A stretch of DNA of 64,000 bases from NCBI GenBank assembly GCA_000155695.1, contig DS990592.1:310001-374000 (forward strand). Direction: 5' to 3'. The stretch is from Verrucomicrobiia bacterium DG1235. Lineage in GTDB: Bacteria > Verrucomicrobiota > Verrucomicrobiia > Opitutales > Opitutaceae. A program made the translations under genes and the position numbers. Each line of letters begins with the position of its first letter. Position 1 is the stretch's first letter. Shown here in pieces: positions 48,287-58,056 of this stretch. The notes under the pieces are model-generated. The model was not told where the DNA came from. It did no database searches and saw nothing but the letters and a program-made list of their open reading frames with translations.

Positions 48287-49189
48287 ATGATTCCCGCATT
48301 TCTCACGACGATCCTGTTTTCGCTCTCGGCCATCTCTGCGAACCGTTCGATCAGCCAGCTAGGAAGCAACGTAGCCAACGCGAGCCGCTTGTTGCTTGCC
48401 GCTTTTTTGCTGGGTGTGATCGCTTTGATCGCCGGGGAGTTTCCAGGCGGGACGGTGTTTTGGATCTTTTTTCTAAGCGGGGTGATCGGTTTCGGCTTCG
48501 GAGATATCGGTGTGTTCTACGCTCTGCCGCGTTTGGGGTCCCGACTCTGCATATTGTTTGCCCAGTGCTTAGCAGCTCCTATCGCCGGAGTGATAGAGTG
48601 GGCTTGGCTCGGCAGTGAATTGTCTGGAACTCAGGTTTGGTGGGCGGTGGCGACGCTGCTTGGCGTGTGCGTGGCTTTGGACCCATTGAAGGCGAAGGGA
48701 GTTCGCAAGGATATGTGGAGGAGCGGAGCGCTCTTCGGATTGCTGGCTGCGGTTGGGCAGGGCGCGGGGGCGGTTGTCAGTCGATATGGATACGATATCG
48801 TATCGGAAGAGGCTTTGGTGCTGCCTCCGATGACGGCAGCGTTTTTTCGGGTTCTGGGTGGATTGCTGGTGGCCGCTTTGGCCTTGAGGCTGTTGCGGCC
48901 GCGGTCGGTGCCCGGCGAGTTCAAGAAAAGGGGGCGATGGAATCGTAAGACGGTGGTTTTCATCGTCGCGAACGCATTGGCGGGGCCGGTGCTTGGCGTG
49001 AGCTGTTACCAATGGGCCTTGGCGGTTCGGCCCAGTTTCGTGGTCTTGCCAATAGTGGCTTTGACTCCCGTGGTGGTGATGCCAATGAGCATGATCTGGG
49101 AGGGAGATCGTCCAAGCGTGGTCTCGGTGGTCGGTTCGGTTTTCGCGGTGCTCTCGGCAGTGATGTTGACCTTGGCGACGCTCGGTTAG
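48287..49189 (+). CDS. EamA-type (DMT superfamily) transporter
   Basis: About ten membrane helices in 300 residues, in two EamA repeats (MIPAFLTTILFSLSAISANR; FWIFFLSGVIGFGFGDIGVF; and in the second half VVFIVANALAGPVLGVSCYQ). AGGAG at 48273-48277 is nine bases before the ATG at 48287, so I reject the GTG six bases upstream. Substrate unknown. A likely metabolite exporter by family. Confidence 0.85.
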   Translation: MIPAFLTTILFSLSAISANRSISQLGSNVANASRLLLAAFLLGVIALIAGEFPGGTVFWIFFLSGVIGFGFGDIGVFYALPRLGSRLCILFAQCLAAPIAGVIEWAWLGSELSGTQVWWAVATLLGVCVALDPLKAKGVRKDMWRSGALFGLLAAVGQGAGAVVSRYGYDIVSEEALVLPPMTAAFFRVLGGLLVAALALRLLRPRSVPGEFKKRGRWNRKTVVFIVANALAGPVLGVSCYQWALAVRPSFVVLPIVALTPVVVMPMSMIWEGDRPSVVSVVGSVFAVLSAVMLTLATLG

Positions 49190-49250
49190 GCGGTTGCCCT
49201 CATTTTTGCTTTGACGTTAAATCACTTAAGCCGCTTCGATCTACGTTACG

Positions 49251-52019
49251 ATGAAGAAAGCGATACTTGGGATTTGCGTGTTTGCGGCGATAGTGGCGGG
49301 TGGAAGCCTGCAGCTCGAGGGAGCGGGACGCGAGCGTACGCAGATCAACGATGGGTGGCGCTTTGCCCTCGGTCATGCGACTGACAAGCAGGCGGACTGG
49401 GGACATGGGCTTGGTTATTTTTCGTATTTGGCGAAGACTGGGTTTGGCGACGGGCCGGCTCATCCGGCTTTTGACGATCGCGGCTGGCGCAAGATCGACC
49501 TGCCTCATGATTGGGCGGTTGAGCAGGGCTTTAGCGAAGAGGCGAGCTATAGCCATGGTTTTAAGACGGTTGGGCCAGGTTTTCCGGAAAACAGCGTGGG
49601 CTGGTATCGTCGCAGTTTTTCGATTCCTGAGTCGGACTTGGGGAAGCGGATCCGCATCGAATTCGATGGAATTTACCGTGATGCGGCGGTGTTTGTGAAT
49701 GGCTTTTTTGTGGGGCAGGAGCCAAGCGGTTTCGTGTCCCAGAGTTACGACGTGTCGGAATATCTCAACTACGGAGGAGATAACGTAGTCGTGGTGCGCG
49801 CGGATGCTTTCATGGAAGAAGGCTGGTATTACGAGGGGGCTGGGATTTATCGGCATGCGTATCTTTTGAAGACGGATCCTTTGCATGTTGATCGCTATGG
49901 GGTCTTTGTATCTACGAAGAAAAACAAGAAGGGAGCTCTTGTCTCGGTGAAGACAAAGATGGTGAATGAGGGTCGTGCCTCGAAGCGTTTTCAACTGAGC
50001 CAGAGCATTGTCGATGCGGATGGACAGGTTGTGGCGAAAGGTGCCCCAGTGTCTGTGGAGTTGGAAGCGGGCGAATCGACCAAACGAAATGAAGGCATTC
50101 AGCTTCGAAATCCAAGTGTTTGGGATTTGGATACGCCGTATCTTTATACTCTGGTGACGAGTCTAGAAGGCGAGAATGGCGTGGAACTAGATCGCTACGA
50201 GACGCGTTTTGGAGTTCGGGAGATTCGGTTTGATCCGGACGAGGGCTTCTTTCTCAATGGACGTTCCGTTAAGCTAAAGGGAACGAATAATCATCACGAT
50301 CACGCGGGCATAGGAGCTGCGTTGCCGGATGCGATGCAGGAGTATCGAATTCGTCTGCTCAAGGAAATGGGCTCCAATGCGTATCGCGTGTCGCATCACC
50401 ATGCGTCACCAGCCTTGCTAGATGCCTGTGATCGCTTGGGCATGCTGGTGATCGACGAGAATCGATTGATGGGGATCAACGACTATCACCTCGGGCAGCT
50501 TGAGCATCTGATTTTGCGTGGTCGCAATCATCCAAGCGTGATTCTTTGGTCGGTCGGAAACGAAGAGTGGGGAATCGAGGGTAATGTGAAGGGAGCTCGT
50601 ATCGCGACCTATATGCAGGACTTCGCCAAGCGACTCGATCCGACTCGTATGGTGACGGCGGCAATAAGCGGGGGCTGGGGAGGCATCTCCAAAACGATCG
50701 AGGTAATGGGGGTGAACTATATCAAGCATGGGGACACGGATCGCCAGCATGCTGACTACCCCGATCAGATTATTGTTGGTACTGAAGAAACAACTACCCA
50801 GCAGACGCGTGGAATCTATTTTGAAGATGCTTCGTTGGCTCATCAGCCTCCTATGGAAAATGGCTCGTCTGGAGGCAATGCGGAGTCCGGTTGGCGCCAC
50901 TATGCGGAGCGTGACTACGCGGCTGGTATTTTTTACTGGACTGGCTTCGATTATCGTGGCGAGCCGACACCCTACGGCTGGCCTGCAGTCGTATCCCAGT
51001 TTGGAATACTCGATATTTGCGGATTTCCAAAGGATGGCTATTATTACTTGAAGTCCTGGTGGACCGACGAACCCGTTTTGCATATCTTTCCGCATTGGAA
51101 TTGGTCAGGCAAGGAAGGCGAGACGATCGAGGTACGGGCTCATAGCAATTGCGAAGAGGTGGAGCTCTTTCTTAATGGAGTTTCGCAAGGGCGAAAAACG
51201 ATGCGCAAGAACGACCATCTCGCTTGGGATGTGGTGTACGAGCCCGGCGAACTTGAGGCTCGAGGCTATAAGGGCGGAAAGCAGACGTTATCTAAGGTGG
51301 TCGTGACGACAGGGGCTTCGTCTTCGGTTGAGCTCGTCGCAAATCGCCAAAGCATTGCGGCGGACGGACAAGATGTCGCTGTCATAGAAATGCGGATACT
51401 TGATGCCGACGGGTCGATTGTCCCGACCGCGAACGATCAAGCGCATTTCTCGATAACCGGTCCGGGGAAGATTATTGGAGTGGGTAACGGAAACCCAAGC
51501 TCGCACGAGCCTGACCAGTATCATGCGAAGGTTGCGACGGTAAAGCTGGGAGAATGGTCAGCTCCACCGGCTGCTGATACGGAATCGCTGGTGGTTTTCG
51601 AAGCGCGTTTTGATCGTCCGGATATTTCGGAGGAAGATTCGGCTCAACTATTACTCGGAGCGCTTGGCCGAGAACAGAGACTTATCCTCAACGGAAAAAT
51701 TCTCTACGAAGGAGCTGACAGGAAGGCGGCTGCGGCTGCGATCGACTATGAGACGCTTACGATCAAGGATACGGATAACGTGCTGCGAATCGAGGCTAAG
51801 CCGTTTGTCGATTGGGGGGAGCGCGAAGCGATTGCCCAGAACCACCCCGCCTTGCTTGGCGTGCATAGTTCAGGTGCGGCCTACAAGCGGAAAGCCTTCA
51901 GCGGGCTGGCTCAGGTCATCGTGCAGAGCACTGGGGAGGCGGGAGATATCGTTTTGAAGGCAGAGGCAGAGGGGCTGGAGGGCGGCTCGGTTTCGATCGA
52001 GGCTCGCGAGTCGAAATAA
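49251..52019 (+). CDS. Secreted GH2 glycoside hydrolase (beta-galactosidase type)
   Basis: The 922-residue protein starts with a signal peptide (MKKAILGICVFAAIVAGGSL). The jelly-roll sugar-binding domain contains DLPHDWAVEQGFS and GWYRRSFSIP. The TIM barrel carries the acid/base Glu438 in WSVGNEEWG and the probable nucleophile Glu512 in IIVGTEETT. C-terminal Ig-like beta domains and a second galactose-binding-like region follow (about 750-920, ALGREQRLILNGKILYEG). It stands alone with no transporter or regulator nearby; exact sugar specificity is unresolved. Confidence 0.9.
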   Translation: MKKAILGICVFAAIVAGGSLQLEGAGRERTQINDGWRFALGHATDKQADWGHGLGYFSYLAKTGFGDGPAHPAFDDRGWRKIDLPHDWAVEQGFSEEASYSHGFKTVGPGFPENSVGWYRRSFSIPESDLGKRIRIEFDGIYRDAAVFVNGFFVGQEPSGFVSQSYDVSEYLNYGGDNVVVVRADAFMEEGWYYEGAGIYRHAYLLKTDPLHVDRYGVFVSTKKNKKGALVSVKTKMVNEGRASKRFQLSQSIVDADGQVVAKGAPVSVELEAGESTKRNEGIQLRNPSVWDLDTPYLYTLVTSLEGENGVELDRYETRFGVREIRFDPDEGFFLNGRSVKLKGTNNHHDHAGIGAALPDAMQEYRIRLLKEMGSNAYRVSHHHASPALLDACDRLGMLVIDENRLMGINDYHLGQLEHLILRGRNHPSVILWSVGNEEWGIEGNVKGARIATYMQDFAKRLDPTRMVTAAISGGWGGISKTIEVMGVNYIKHGDTDRQHADYPDQIIVGTEETTTQQTRGIYFEDASLAHQPPMENGSSGGNAESGWRHYAERDYAAGIFYWTGFDYRGEPTPYGWPAVVSQFGILDICGFPKDGYYYLKSWWTDEPVLHIFPHWNWSGKEGETIEVRAHSNCEEVELFLNGVSQGRKTMRKNDHLAWDVVYEPGELEARGYKGGKQTLSKVVVTTGASSSVELVANRQSIAADGQDVAVIEMRILDADGSIVPTANDQAHFSITGPGKIIGVGNGNPSSHEPDQYHAKVATVKLGEWSAPPAADTESLVVFEARFDRPDISEEDSAQLLLGALGREQRLILNGKILYEGADRKAAAAAIDYETLTIKDTDNVLRIEAKPFVDWGEREAIAQNHPALLGVHSSGAAYKRKAFSGLAQVIVQSTGEAGDIVLKAEAEGLEGGSVSIEARESK

Positions 52020-52075
52020 CGCTTGTCTGGTGGGCTGATCTTTTAGGGATCGCCTGACGGGAAAGGTTTGCTGGA

Positions 52076-52098
52076 TCGATTCCCGACTCGGGAATCGA
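52076..52098. terminator. Hairpin downstream of the GH2 gene
   Basis: A perfect ten-base stem (52076-52085 with 52089-52098) and a three-base loop, 57 bases past the GH2 stop. There is no T run, so it is either a Rho-aided terminator or a different structure. Confidence 0.4.
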
Positions 52099-52286
52099 CG
52101 GGCGACAGTGGGTCGATCATCTCGATCCATCTGCTGAGGCGGTGAGTCGTATTTAGCTTCCCTGCTTTCTTTGGAATGAATTTCTGTAACTCATGTCTTA
52201 CTATCGGAGTATTTGTTAGACGAAGAACATGACCGGTGGCGTTTCACCGACACCAGCTTGAAATTTGAACCTCTGACAAAGTCCCG

Positions 52287-53339
52287 ATGAAGCGAGCAAG
52301 GAGTTTTGGCGTAACATTATTTTCTCTACTATTTATTTGTAGCCAGGTGGTTGGGGGAACTGCCCAGCCGCGAAACTCGAAACTGGCTGATCCGAGTCTC
52401 GAGCTGACGCCGCCTATGAGATCGTTTTTGGCGGAGAATCGCATCACTGAGAACCTGAGGCCTTTAGACAAGATGCAGCGAATCTTGGATGGTCTTTATG
52501 GTGGAGAAGAAGCGTTTTCGTATGTTGCTCAGGAGACCCTTTCTGCGAGTGAAGCCTTTGAGAAGAGAAGGGGAAACTGCGTTTCCTTTGCCATGCTTTT
52601 CGTGTCGCTTGCACGTGAGGTGGGGCTGGATGCCCGGTTTAATCAAATCGACTATTCACCGGTTTGGGAGGAGATAGGCGGTATTCTCGTGGAAACGACT
52701 CATATAAACGTGATCGTCTATTCCGCGGGTAGTCAATACGTGGTCGAAAGCCTGCCCGAGTATGCGGAGGTCGCTTCTCGCAGTCGCAATCCTATCCCTG
52801 ACGAGCGTGTCTTTTCGCACTACTTCAACAACTCCGGTTTGCTGGCGCTCGCCGAAGGCGAGATGTCTCGAGCCTTGGAGCTAATCAAATCCGCCATTGA
52901 AACAGATCCTACCAATGGATCAGCGTGGCAGAATCTGGGCCTCTATCGCTTTCGTGAAGGTGATAATCTAGCAGGCGAAGAAGCATTGCTTGAAGCGAGC
53001 AAGCAAAACAGTCGCTCGTCGTCGGTTTGTTTTTTGCTGTCCCAGTATTATGAAAAAACGGGAGAAGTCGCCAAGGCAGAAACCTTTGCTCGGCTTGGAG
53101 CAAAGCGGTCCAAAAAGAATCCATTTTTTCACTATTATAAATCTCGAGAAGCGCTTGAGGAGGGTGATTTGAAGAAGGCCATAAAGCGGCTCGAAAAAGC
53201 CCAGCGGCTTCTTCCCCAGTACGCGAAGTTTCAAGCTGAGCTCGTCAGTCTTCGCCAATTGCTCGATAGTGGAAGGGGGATTGCTCAGACACACCAAGGC
53301 GAGACCTCGACGGCAGAGCGTTCTTTGCGGAAGCATTAA
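52287..53339 (+). CDS. Secreted transglutaminase-like protein with TPR repeats
   Basis: The 350-residue protein has a signal peptide (about 1-27). A transglutaminase-like core follows: Cys98 in RRGNCVSFAMLFVSLAREVG and a histidine in VETTHINVIVY. The C-terminal half (about 195-320) is a TPR stretch (SAWQNLGLYRFREGDNLAGEEALLEAS; FHYYKSREALEEGDLKKAIKRLEKA). Similar proteins exist in Gammaproteobacteria and Verrucomicrobia; function unknown. Confidence 0.8.
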   Translation: MKRARSFGVTLFSLLFICSQVVGGTAQPRNSKLADPSLELTPPMRSFLAENRITENLRPLDKMQRILDGLYGGEEAFSYVAQETLSASEAFEKRRGNCVSFAMLFVSLAREVGLDARFNQIDYSPVWEEIGGILVETTHINVIVYSAGSQYVVESLPEYAEVASRSRNPIPDERVFSHYFNNSGLLALAEGEMSRALELIKSAIETDPTNGSAWQNLGLYRFREGDNLAGEEALLEASKQNSRSSSVCFLLSQYYEKTGEVAKAETFARLGAKRSKKNPFFHYYKSREALEEGDLKKAIKRLEKAQRLLPQYAKFQAELVSLRQLLDSGRGIAQTHQGETSTAERSLRKH

Positions 53340-53542
53340 GTAGGGACCGTTTGATAAACCAAACCGGGAACGAAGAGCTGGACAAATGGATGCTTAACTG
53401 GAAAGCTAAATGATCTCCGAAGGCGGCCTGATGATTCTATTTATAAAGTGATATGTTTTTTGTCTTCCACGATTCCTTACGTTTACCATATGCAAATGAA
53501 TAGGGAATTTTTCGATTTAGATCTGATAGAGTTTTGTGGTTA

Positions 53543-54325
53543 TCACATAGCCGATCGATTTCTGACTGAAGTTGGCTTCTGATTGTATTGCATAATCAGA
53601 TAATCTTCTTCATCCCACTTGCATCTGTGCGAGATGCCGCCTTTAGGGGTAGCGATATAGCTTCCGCCCATGTTCCCAGGTCTGTTAGAGTTTCTATCTA
53701 AAAAGTTGGCCCAATTGGAGCCAACAACGTAAATGCCGTTCTTTTTAGCGAATCCGCAAATATTTTCCTCAGTCAGGTTGTCGATCGAGTCTTCACCTGT
53801 GTTGTGTCGAATGCAACCAGGCCAGAAAACGATGTCAGTCTCCTCGGAAATAAGCGCGACAGCTTCATGATAATTTCGAAATTCCCTGCAAATGACGAAG
53901 TCGAATTTGACATCTCTGTATTGGAAACCTTGGCGTCTTTTACCCTTGGCGAAAAACTTTTCCTCGTTTCCCTCTTTAGCGTGAATCTTATCGTCTATAA
54001 ACGTTGTACCATCAGGAAAGACGGTGAGCATAGAGTTGAGTGGCTTTAGGGATTCATCCTTCGGGAACACCGCTGAACCAAAGGAAATCACGATCCCGGT
54101 CGATTTGCTCCATTCCCTTAAGCGATCAGTTGTCTCGTCAATGTGCGCGACGACAAGGGACCTTTCTACTTTCGCAATCCTTCCCGTAAAACCGGTTGTC
54201 GCCAATTCTGGTAGCAGAATAATATCTGCTCCGTCTTTGGCAACTGCCTCCATGAGTTGAAACTGTCCGCTGACAGTGTCCGAAAATTCATCTGCGATCT
54301 TTGGCTGAATGGACGCTATTTTCAT
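53543..54325 (-). CDS. Carbon-nitrogen hydrolase (nitrilase/amidase superfamily)
   Basis: The catalytic triad Glu40 (LLPELATTGF), Lys113 (DDKIH) and Cys146 (VICREF) is complete. About 260 residues from the ATG at 54325; the frame is open to a TTG at 54358. The replacement of the usual ICYD by ICRE is notable. First in coordinate order of a co-oriented AT-richer set of genes, 42 bases from the esterase. Confidence 0.85.
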   Translation of the reverse strand: MKIASIQPKIADEFSDTVSGQFQLMEAVAKDGADIILLPELATTGFTGRIAKVERSLVVAHIDETTDRLREWSKSTGIVISFGSAVFPKDESLKPLNSMLTVFPDGTTFIDDKIHAKEGNEEKFFAKGKRRQGFQYRDVKFDFVICREFRNYHEAVALISEETDIVFWPGCIRHNTGEDSIDNLTEENICGFAKKNGIYVVGSNWANFLDRNSNRPGNMGGSYIATPKGGISHRCKWDEEDYLIMQYNQKPTSVRNRSAM

Positions 54326-54367
54326 TCTAGGTATGCGGGTTTTATTGTGTTCACTCAATTCAAATGA

Positions 54368-55288
54368 TTAGTGGGCTATATCAGTTGATGGGTTCGGGAC
54401 TTTCATCGTATTTTTGTCGATAAAGGCTCCGATCTCCCTAAGTGCTTCAGCAGCTTCTGGGAGTGTGGAATACATGGGCCAAACATGCCACATCGATTCC
54501 CAGACACTTAGCTTCGCATATCCCTTTGACCCATCGATTTTCTTCTTAAACCTTAAGGAATCATCGAGCCACACTTCATGGTCTCCCACTTGAAGTAGAA
54601 TAGGGGGAAGGTCTTGAAGCGCGGCAAAGAGCGGGGAAATGTGTTCGTCTGAGAGATCTTGGTCTGCGAAATGTTTGGTCCATGCTATCAACGCTTCGTG
54701 GGAAAGACATGGATCAAGGTCATTCCGGCTTTCCATTGAATTGCCCGATAAAGTCATGTCGAAAACTCCAGAAATCGTGAAAGCGCATCTAGGCAGTTTC
54801 TTGTTTTCCTTTCTCAGTCGCACCATTGCTGAGATAACGAGACCTCCTCCAGAAGTGTCGCCTCCAAGTATCAACTGACTTTCCCCTGATTTCTCTGTAG
54901 TGGAGAGTGATTCAAAGACACGTACCACATCATCGAGCGCGGCGGGGAACTTGTGTTCGGGGGCGAGTCGATACTCGATCATTAGAGCTCGGTAGCCGGT
55001 CTCTGCGACAAGTCTTGAGACAAATTCACGGTGGGTGATTATTGCGCCATCAACGAGGCCTCCACCGTGAATGTACAAAATGGTCGAATCTTTGGATCGG
55101 ACGGATGGAGTCAGCCAGAGGCAAGGGATGCCATCAATTATTTCTGACAGAAGCTCCACATTTGGATGAGTTGATTGAGACTTCGCGTAGTCGATCCAAG
55201 CCCTTCGTTCTTCTCCCAGCGACGTGTCGCTTTCGCCAGTCTCCTTGTGAATGTGTTGACGGATCGATTTGCTTTCCTCGCTTGGCAT
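54368..55288 (-). CDS. Alpha/beta hydrolase (hormone-sensitive-lipase family)
   Basis: The oxyanion-hole HGGG motif is at 74-77 and the nucleophile Ser146 lies in GGDTSGGG (usual form GDSAGG). YRLAPEHKFPAALDD is the family hallmark. The 306-residue protein has no signal peptide, so it is likely a cytoplasmic esterase of unknown substrate. It belongs to the AT-rich minus-strand run. Confidence 0.88.
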   Translation of the reverse strand: MPSEESKSIRQHIHKETGESDTSLGEERRAWIDYAKSQSTHPNVELLSEIIDGIPCLWLTPSVRSKDSTILYIHGGGLVDGAIITHREFVSRLVAETGYRALMIEYRLAPEHKFPAALDDVVRVFESLSTTEKSGESQLILGGDTSGGGLVISAMVRLRKENKKLPRCAFTISGVFDMTLSGNSMESRNDLDPCLSHEALIAWTKHFADQDLSDEHISPLFAALQDLPPILLQVGDHEVWLDDSLRFKKKIDGSKGYAKLSVWESMWHVWPMYSTLPEAAEALREIGAFIDKNTMKVPNPSTDIAH

Positions 55289-55383
55289 TGTTCTTCTTTA
55301 GATACTAGGTTTGAGTTTGGATCAGCGGGCAATTTTAAATTATTCGAAAAGGAATGTTTATCTATCTACTCAAGTCGAAGGTT

Positions 55384-55551
55384 TCATTCCGCGTATTTGA
55401 ATATAGTTTCTACAAAGGCCGTGCACAAACCTTCGTTTTCCATGATCTTTGCAAAGGTTTTCGGGTTTCGATCTGAGCGAGCTTCAGCTTTTCGTACTAT
55501 TTGCTTTGGGTCTAGTGCTTCGAAGCTCGCTTCGATTTTAGTATTGCAGGA
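55384..55551 (-). pseudogene. Possible gene remnant
   Basis: A frame without a start codon ends at 55384-55386. It has clear coding character: EALDPKQIVRKAEARSDRN and KTFAKIMENEGLCTAFVE. Just upstream, in another frame, an ATG at 55631 opens a short frame (IPLGELRGTGEKVILYQ) ending near 55515. Together they may be one gene broken by a frameshift. No family recognised. It is the only apparent content of 55289-55665. Confidence 0.3.
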
Positions 55552-55665
55552 TTAAGGCGATGGTTGGGTTGGTAGAGGATAACCTTCTCTCCAGTGCCTC
55601 GGAGCTCGCCTAGGGGAATCTTTGCTTTCATGTATTATCCATGCCGGTGAAAGGTGAGGTCATCG

Positions 55666-56178
55666 TTACGTTTGGCTGGTTTGTTGCGAAGTGTTTTGGG
55701 GTCTTAGTATCCATATTGGGCCGGCCCAGTCTCCAATACCGTTTTCGATTCTTTCGTTTTGAATTTGCGGAAATTCAGAAATGACTGAATCCCAAAACCG
55801 AATGGCTCTTGAGTTGTTTTTAAGCGCCCGAATTTCCCATGAGCCTGCAAATCGAGCAAGGATTTCGATGGCGACTTTTCGGCCAATTCCTTTTCGTCGG
55901 TATTTTCTGAGGATGAAGAAATCGGCAATCGAGTGATCAATATTCGTTGAATAGACGAATTTGTTTACGAAGACGAAACCAGCGAATTTTCCGTTTACGC
56001 GAACGAGAAACGGATGTCTGCCAGTCTCTGTCCAATACTGATCGAGGTAATTGTATCCAAATTCTCCAGCTTCGTTGAGATCGGAGTCCTCGTATTCGCT
56101 GAAATCATAGGCATAAAGCTCCAGCATGTTTCTAAGTATGGATTTTTGTTCAAATTGCGCTGGTTGTATTTCGATCAT
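55666..56178 (-). CDS. GNAT family N-acetyltransferase
   Basis: The 170-residue protein has the acetyl-CoA loop RKYRRKGIGRKVA and the GNAT core strand order (HPFLVRVNGKFAGFVFVN; ADFFILRKYRRKGIG; ALKNNSRAIRFWDSV). 14 bases ahead of the kinase-like gene on the same strand. Substrate unknown. Confidence 0.85.
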   Translation of the reverse strand: MIEIQPAQFEQKSILRNMLELYAYDFSEYEDSDLNEAGEFGYNYLDQYWTETGRHPFLVRVNGKFAGFVFVNKFVYSTNIDHSIADFFILRKYRRKGIGRKVAIEILARFAGSWEIRALKNNSRAIRFWDSVISEFPQIQNERIENGIGDWAGPIWILRPQNTSQQTSQT

Positions 56179-56192
56179 ATTCTTAAGGGCGC

Positions 56193-56786
56193 TTATTTGG
56201 ACTTATCGATCTCTAGCCATTCGAGTATTTTTTGAATGCTTGGCTGGTAGTCGTTCTCGGTGTCGATTTCGAGAGTTGGACATGAGAAATCCGGTTTTTG
56301 GTAATCAATTGTTAGGGTAGCTTTTCCAGTTTCTTGGTTGTCTCCGTGGAAACGTTCTTTCGAAAGATCAGATAAGGCGCGTTTGAGGTGTCGCGTGGCA
56401 CACACTTCAGGCTTGGGATCGCTAACAAGTAGTCGGAGATGACTGATTTGTATCCATTCAGGTATGACTATGTTCCATACTTTGTGTTGAAAGGCAGCTT
56501 CTGCGACTACTGAAACTCCTGAGTCGAGGAGGAGGCGCACTGATTTGAAGAACGCTTCTGTCGCGATCCAGTTCGAGTCGTCCGGCAGGGCATTGTGGCT
56601 TAGTCCTGTGGAGACGACGTATCCTTCCTTTATGGAATCGCGGGAAACAACAGGAAGATGAAGTAGCTCGCCGAGTTTTTGGGAAAGGGTTGTTTTTCCG
56701 GATCCGGGTCGTCCGGTAATGATGATGCAATAGGGTTTTTCGTGAGATGAACGTGCCTGACACGATGCTAGGTTTTGTTGGTTCAT
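56193..56786 (-). CDS. AAA/zeta-toxin or nucleotide kinase-like P-loop protein
   Basis: P-loop GRPGSGKTTLSQKLGELL, followed by SRDSIKEGYVV and LRLLVSDPKPEVCATRHLKR, the pattern of small P-loop kinases (AAA_33 type). About 197 residues from the ATG at 56786; a TTG 15 bases upstream is the alternative. It could phosphorylate a small molecule. It lies between the GNAT gene and a small membrane protein gene. Confidence 0.75.
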   Translation of the reverse strand: MNQQNLASCQARSSHEKPYCIIITGRPGSGKTTLSQKLGELLHLPVVSRDSIKEGYVVSTGLSHNALPDDSNWIATEAFFKSVRLLLDSGVSVVAEAAFQHKVWNIVIPEWIQISHLRLLVSDPKPEVCATRHLKRALSDLSKERFHGDNQETGKATLTIDYQKPDFSCPTLEIDTENDYQPSIQKILEWLEIDKSK

Positions 56787-56910
56787 TCCGTTTTGGACCA
56801 AGGAGATGATCTTAGAGCTTAAGCCACTACTTTCGTCGAGTGTTTTGGTGGTTCGGTTTCGTAGTAAAGGGGAGTCAACTGAAAGGGTGGCTGTTGGTTG
56901 AGGCGAACGA

Positions 56911-57264
56911 TTACCCCATTATTTTAATTACCCCACTTGAAATGCTAATCACTTGCGCTTGCTGGGCCGCCGTCAAAACGTCTTGCATTTCGTGATAGGA
57001 CAATTCCCAGTCCAATGCTCTTTTTTTCATTTTTTCGTTTAGCTCGGAAATGGAGATTTCGTCTTTGTCGTGGTTTGCTAGTTCGAAGAGCAATGCTGAC
57101 TCATGCGGATGGATCGATCTTCGTTCCTTCATTAATGCTGCGGCGATGAATGATGTGGCTGACACAAGAGCTACTGCTAGTGAGCCGATCTCCATTCTGT
57201 TAAGTGCGAGTATCACCGTTAGCACTAGCCCTACGGTTCCGATAGTTGATAGATAGGTTTTCAT
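56911..57264 (-). CDS. Small membrane protein of unknown function
   Basis: The 117-residue protein has two closely spaced N-terminal membrane helices (TIGTVGLVLTVILALNRM and SLAVALVSATSFIAAALM), then a soluble helical tail (HESALLFELANHDKDEISIS; MKKRALDWELSYHEMQDVL) that resembles a winged-helix-like domain. No family recognised. AT-rich like its neighbours. Confidence 0.65.
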   Translation of the reverse strand: MKTYLSTIGTVGLVLTVILALNRMEIGSLAVALVSATSFIAAALMKERRSIHPHESALLFELANHDKDEISISELNEKMKKRALDWELSYHEMQDVLTAAQQAQVISISSGVIKIMG

Positions 57265-57431
57265 TTTAGTTTGAGAAAACGTGCAGTAGCTTCATGGATT
57301 TGCAGTTTTTTTGGAGTAGAAGTTCGGTTGCTTTGTTGTGATTATGACTGGATGGGTTTTTCGAAATTTCGTAGAATGCAGGGCTAAGGGTCTGCTATCA
57401 AGCGATTGTGGTAATAAAAGAGTCAATTGGT

Positions 57432-58013
57432 TTAAGGTATCAATCTGAACTCCACTCTATGACTGACTTGGACTGGAATCGATTTCCCATCCACTTTTGG
57501 CATCTCGAACTCCCATTTTCGATAGGCTCTGAGGACTGAACGTTCGAAAAAGTATCCACGTGGTTTGGAGTCTGTGACCTTGAGGTCCTCTACCGTTCCT
57601 GTTTGATCTATCGAAACGTTTATAATAACATAGCCCTCGATGCCACTGCTTAGAGCTTTTGAGGGGTACTCTGGATCGATCAGTTTAGTGGGTTTCGGTA
57701 ATCCCGTGAATTTTATAGTGAATGACGATATTTGATCCCCTTCGATCTCGATAGTGTAGACAACTCTCAGAGGGCCTTCCCATAAGATTCCCCCATGGAG
57801 CTCGATGATATCTGAGGGATTTCTGTTTCGAATTCGATCTGGCAAATAGCTGTTTAATGAATCTATTTCGAACGGTGCTTGATCGTAAAATTCAGCGGAA
57901 AGGATTCCGTGCTTATCAGCAGTAGCTTTTACGAATGTGTAGTCTTCGACTGTTCTGCCAAAGATTGGTAGGCATATAAAACAGAGTATGGTTATGGAAA
58001 TCGAGATTTTCAT
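57432..58013 (-). CDS. TonB C-terminal domain protein (secreted)
   Basis: The 193-residue protein has a signal peptide (about 1-20), so it is periplasmic rather than membrane-anchored. The C-terminal ~80 residues are a TonB domain: PTKLIDPEYPSKALSSGIEG, VIINVSIDQTGTVEDLKV, FERSVLRAYRKWEFEMPK. No SxxxH membrane motif is present, so it is not a standard energy transducer. Confidence 0.85.
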   Translation of the reverse strand: MKISISITILCFICLPIFGRTVEDYTFVKATADKHGILSAEFYDQAPFEIDSLNSYLPDRIRNRNPSDIIELHGGILWEGPLRVVYTIEIEGDQISSFTIKFTGLPKPTKLIDPEYPSKALSSGIEGYVIINVSIDQTGTVEDLKVTDSKPRGYFFERSVLRAYRKWEFEMPKVDGKSIPVQVSHRVEFRLIP

Positions 58014-58056
58014 ATTCTATCTATTTCCAAGGCCGAGTTGTTTGCGAACTCCACTG

